A program made the translations under genes and the position numbers. Below, in pieces: positions 5,250 to 6,386 of a stretch of 6,386 nucleotides of DNA (positions within the stretch are counted from its first letter, which is position 1; the number at the start of each line of letters is the position of its first letter). Source of the DNA: an uncultured Oscillospiraceae bacterium (GTDB lineage Bacteria > Bacillota > Clostridia > Oscillospirales > Ruminococcaceae); contig CAJMEU010000159.1 of the NCBI GenBank assembly GCA_905212515.1, positions 1 through 6,386 on the forward strand. Direction: 5' to 3'. The notes beneath the pieces are model-generated. The model was given only the letters and a program-made list of their open reading frames with translations. It was not told the origin of the DNA and did not search any database.

Positions 5250-5255
5250 AGGAGG
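5250..5255 (+). promoter_or_regulatory. Ribosome binding site of the dehydrogenase
   Basis: AGGAGG stands before two consecutive in-frame ATG codons, at 5260 (spacing 4) and 5263 (spacing 7). The second spacing is close to the optimum, so 5263 is preferred; use of 5260 would add a single methionine. Confidence 0.7.
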
Positions 5256-5262
5256 TAAAATG

Positions 5263-6000
5263 ATGGGTAAACTGAACGGCAAGGTGGCCATTGTGACCGG
5301 CGCGACGGCCGGCATCGGCAACGGCATCGTGGAATGCTTTGTGGAAGAGGGCGCGAAGGTGGTGTTCTGCGGCCGCCGGGAGGAAAAGGGCAAGGCCATT
5401 GAGCAGGCGCTGCGCGGGAAAGGGTATGAGGCGACGTTCGTGTGCGCCGACATGACGTGCGCCGAGGATGTGGCCAACCTGTTCGCGGCCGCCCAGGAGG
5501 CTTACGGCCGGCTGGACATCCTGGTGAACAACGCGGGCATGCTGAAGAATTTCGAAGTGGCGGACATGGACGTGGAGAGCGATTTGGACCGGGTGCTGGA
5601 CTTGAATTTGAAGAGCTACTTTGTGGCCACCAAATTTGCCGCCAACGCCATGAAGGACGGCGGCGCCATTGTGAACATCGCCTCCATCGGCGGTTTGGGC
5701 GGCGCGCCGCACCTGTCCTCCTACGGGGCGACCAAGGCGGCGGTGCTGTCCCTGACCCGCTCCATGGCCAAGGAGCTGGCGCCCCGGAACATCCGCACCA
5801 ACGCCATCTGCCCGGGTACCATTTTCTCGGAGATGATGCCCCGGGACGGCGAGTTCACCCAGTCCACCCTGGCGGCGATCCCCATGGGGCGCGGCGGCGA
5901 GCCACGGGAGATCGGCACGGTGGCCGTGTTCCTGGCCAGCGAGGACGCCTCCTACGTATCCGGCGCGAGCATCGTGGTGGACGGCGGCATGACGGCGTGA
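5263..6000 (+). CDS. Classical short-chain dehydrogenase/reductase (FabG-like SDR)
   Basis: The protein has 245 residues, the standard length for classical SDRs. It is an NAD(P)-dependent oxidoreductase of the cytoplasm. The Rossmann cofactor motif is T12-GATAGIG19. The Arg pair R38-R39 after strand beta-2 favours NADPH. The acidic residue D63 contacts the adenine, and N89-N-A-G92 stabilises the sheet. The catalytic tetrad is complete: N115, S141, Y154 and K158 (YGATK). P184-G185 follows beta-6, and the C-terminus ends VVDGGMTA, typical of FabG and related sugar, alcohol or steroid dehydrogenases. The gene is not in a fatty-acid synthesis cluster. It stands alone under apparent TetR control, so a detoxifying or catabolic reductase is more likely than housekeeping FabG. 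The substrate is unknown. Confidence 0.9.
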   Translation: MGKLNGKVAIVTGATAGIGNGIVECFVEEGAKVVFCGRREEKGKAIEQALRGKGYEATFVCADMTCAEDVANLFAAAQEAYGRLDILVNNAGMLKNFEVADMDVESDLDRVLDLNLKSYFVATKFAANAMKDGGAIVNIASIGGLGGAPHLSSYGATKAAVLSLTRSMAKELAPRNIRTNAICPGTIFSEMMPRDGEFTQSTLAAIPMGRGGEPREIGTVAVFLASEDASYVSGASIVVDGGMTA

Positions 6001-6030
6001 GCCTGCTGCGCGTATCCCCTTGCTTTATCG

Positions 6031-6049
6031 GCGGGCCGTCGGGGCCCGC
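6031..6049 (+). other. GC-rich hairpin after the dehydrogenase gene
   Basis: GCGGGCC and GGCCCGC form a 7-bp stem around a five-base loop, 30 nt after the stop codon. It is not followed by a T-run, so it is not a canonical terminator. It may protect the 3' end of the message or be incidental to the base composition. Confidence 0.35.
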
Positions 6050-6073
6050 AGGCAAAAATTTACGACCGGCAAA

Positions 6074-6104
6074 AAAGCCGCGGGTGTGTTGCACCCGCGG
6101 CTTT
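6074..6104 (+). terminator. Intrinsic terminator of the dehydrogenase gene
   Basis: AAAGCCGCGGGTG (6074-6086) and CACCCGCGGCTTT (6092-6104) form a perfect 13-bp stem with a five-base loop. It is followed by the T-rich tail CATTTATT. Six A residues (6071-6076) at the base of the left arm would serve as a T-run on the minus strand, so it can also stop transcription entering from the right. Confidence 0.8.
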
Positions 6105-6386
6105 CATTTATTAAAAGGCAGGGGGCATGGCTTGGATGCGGGAGACGAGGCGTCCAGGTGCTTCGGCGGGGGACGGGTCTTCGGGGCGTTTGGGGAAGCG
6201 GCGGCTGGGTGCGCGCGGTGGCTTTACGTTTATTTTTACGATGGAGTTTCTACTTTCTCAGCGTTGAGAAAGTAGCAAAGAGCGTTGGGGGGGGGCGGGG
6301 GGGGCGGGCGCCCCCACGACGGGGTCATATATACCCCCACGGACCATACGTGACCCCCGCCCCCACCGCCCGCCAAGCCCCCCACC
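6105..6386. other. Gene-free right end with G/C homopolymer tail
   Basis: No plausible protein or RNA gene is seen here beyond the repeat copy. After 6286 the plus strand becomes almost pure G (runs of nine and eight G split by single C residues), then C-rich. A small GGGGT/ACCCC inverted repeat sits at 6321-6337. The G-runs could form a quadruplex, or they could be a sequencing or assembly artefact at a contig edge. Confidence 0.5.
6200..6291 (-). repeat. ~91-bp intergenic repeat, right copy (inverted)
   Basis: This is the reverse-complement partner of 159-249. It keeps the palindrome at 6250-6275 (CTACTTTCTCA, loop GCGT, TGAGAAAGTAG), the AT-rich block and the outer GC-rich block. The differences outside the 7-nt variable stretch are transitions. 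Because the two copies face each other across about 6 kb, they bracket all six genes. No transposase or other mobility gene lies between them. Confidence 0.75.

Noticed and set aside
5263..6000. Assignment of the SDR as housekeeping FabG
   Set aside because: Motifs fit FabG and many other classical SDRs alike. There are no fatty-acid synthesis neighbours, and apparent TetR control argues against a housekeeping role.

Overview
The window is GC-rich bacterial DNA with compact genes. Its gene types are an XRE regulator with a C-terminal membrane half, a gut-Clostridia style Crp/Fnr protein and a tripartite ABC uptake system. Together with strong AGGAGG ribosome sites and TTGNNN-N17-TATAAT promoters, they suggest a high-GC Firmicute, probably Clostridia/Oscillospirales. 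This is inferred from protein style and base composition; no marker gene is present. Six protein-coding genes are supported.

Layout. Bases 1-301 carry no credible gene; they hold a nested hairpin and one copy of a ~91-bp repeat. From 302 to 1072 (minus) is an XRE regulator with four predicted membrane helices, with its own promoter at 1094-1122. From 1188 to 3643 (minus) is a two-gene operon. It encodes an NMT1/SsuA-like lipoprotein and, coupled through a TAATG stop/start overlap, a permease and an ATPase fused in one polypeptide. The operon closes with an intrinsic terminator at 1156-1183. Divergent from it is a Crp/Fnr-family regulator (3762-4463, plus). A bidirectional terminator separates this gene from a convergent TetR-family regulator (4482-5108, minus). 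The TetR gene is divergent from a short-chain dehydrogenase (5263-6000, plus), which is followed by a strong terminator at 6074-6104. The remaining ~280 bases hold a second, inverted copy of the ~91-bp repeat and a G/C-homopolymer tail.

How the parts may work together. There are two regulator-target pairs, each with a legible control region. In the Crp/ABC region, a 16-bp perfect palindrome lies about 42 bp upstream of the predicted ABC start and about 17 bp inside the predicted crp transcript. The inferred scheme is class II activation of the transporter with autorepression of the regulator. In the TetR/SDR region, an 18-bp perfect palindrome covers the -10 boxes of both divergent promoters, as expected for a TetR repressor controlling itself and the dehydrogenase. 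The transported solute and the dehydrogenase substrate cannot be read from the sequence. Nothing shows that the two modules belong to one pathway.

Most worth a second look are the fused permease-ATPase, the two operator/promoter arrangements, and the inverted ~91-bp repeats at both ends. I see no transposase, CRISPR array, tRNA or rRNA. I do not see clear evidence of a wholly new class of system.
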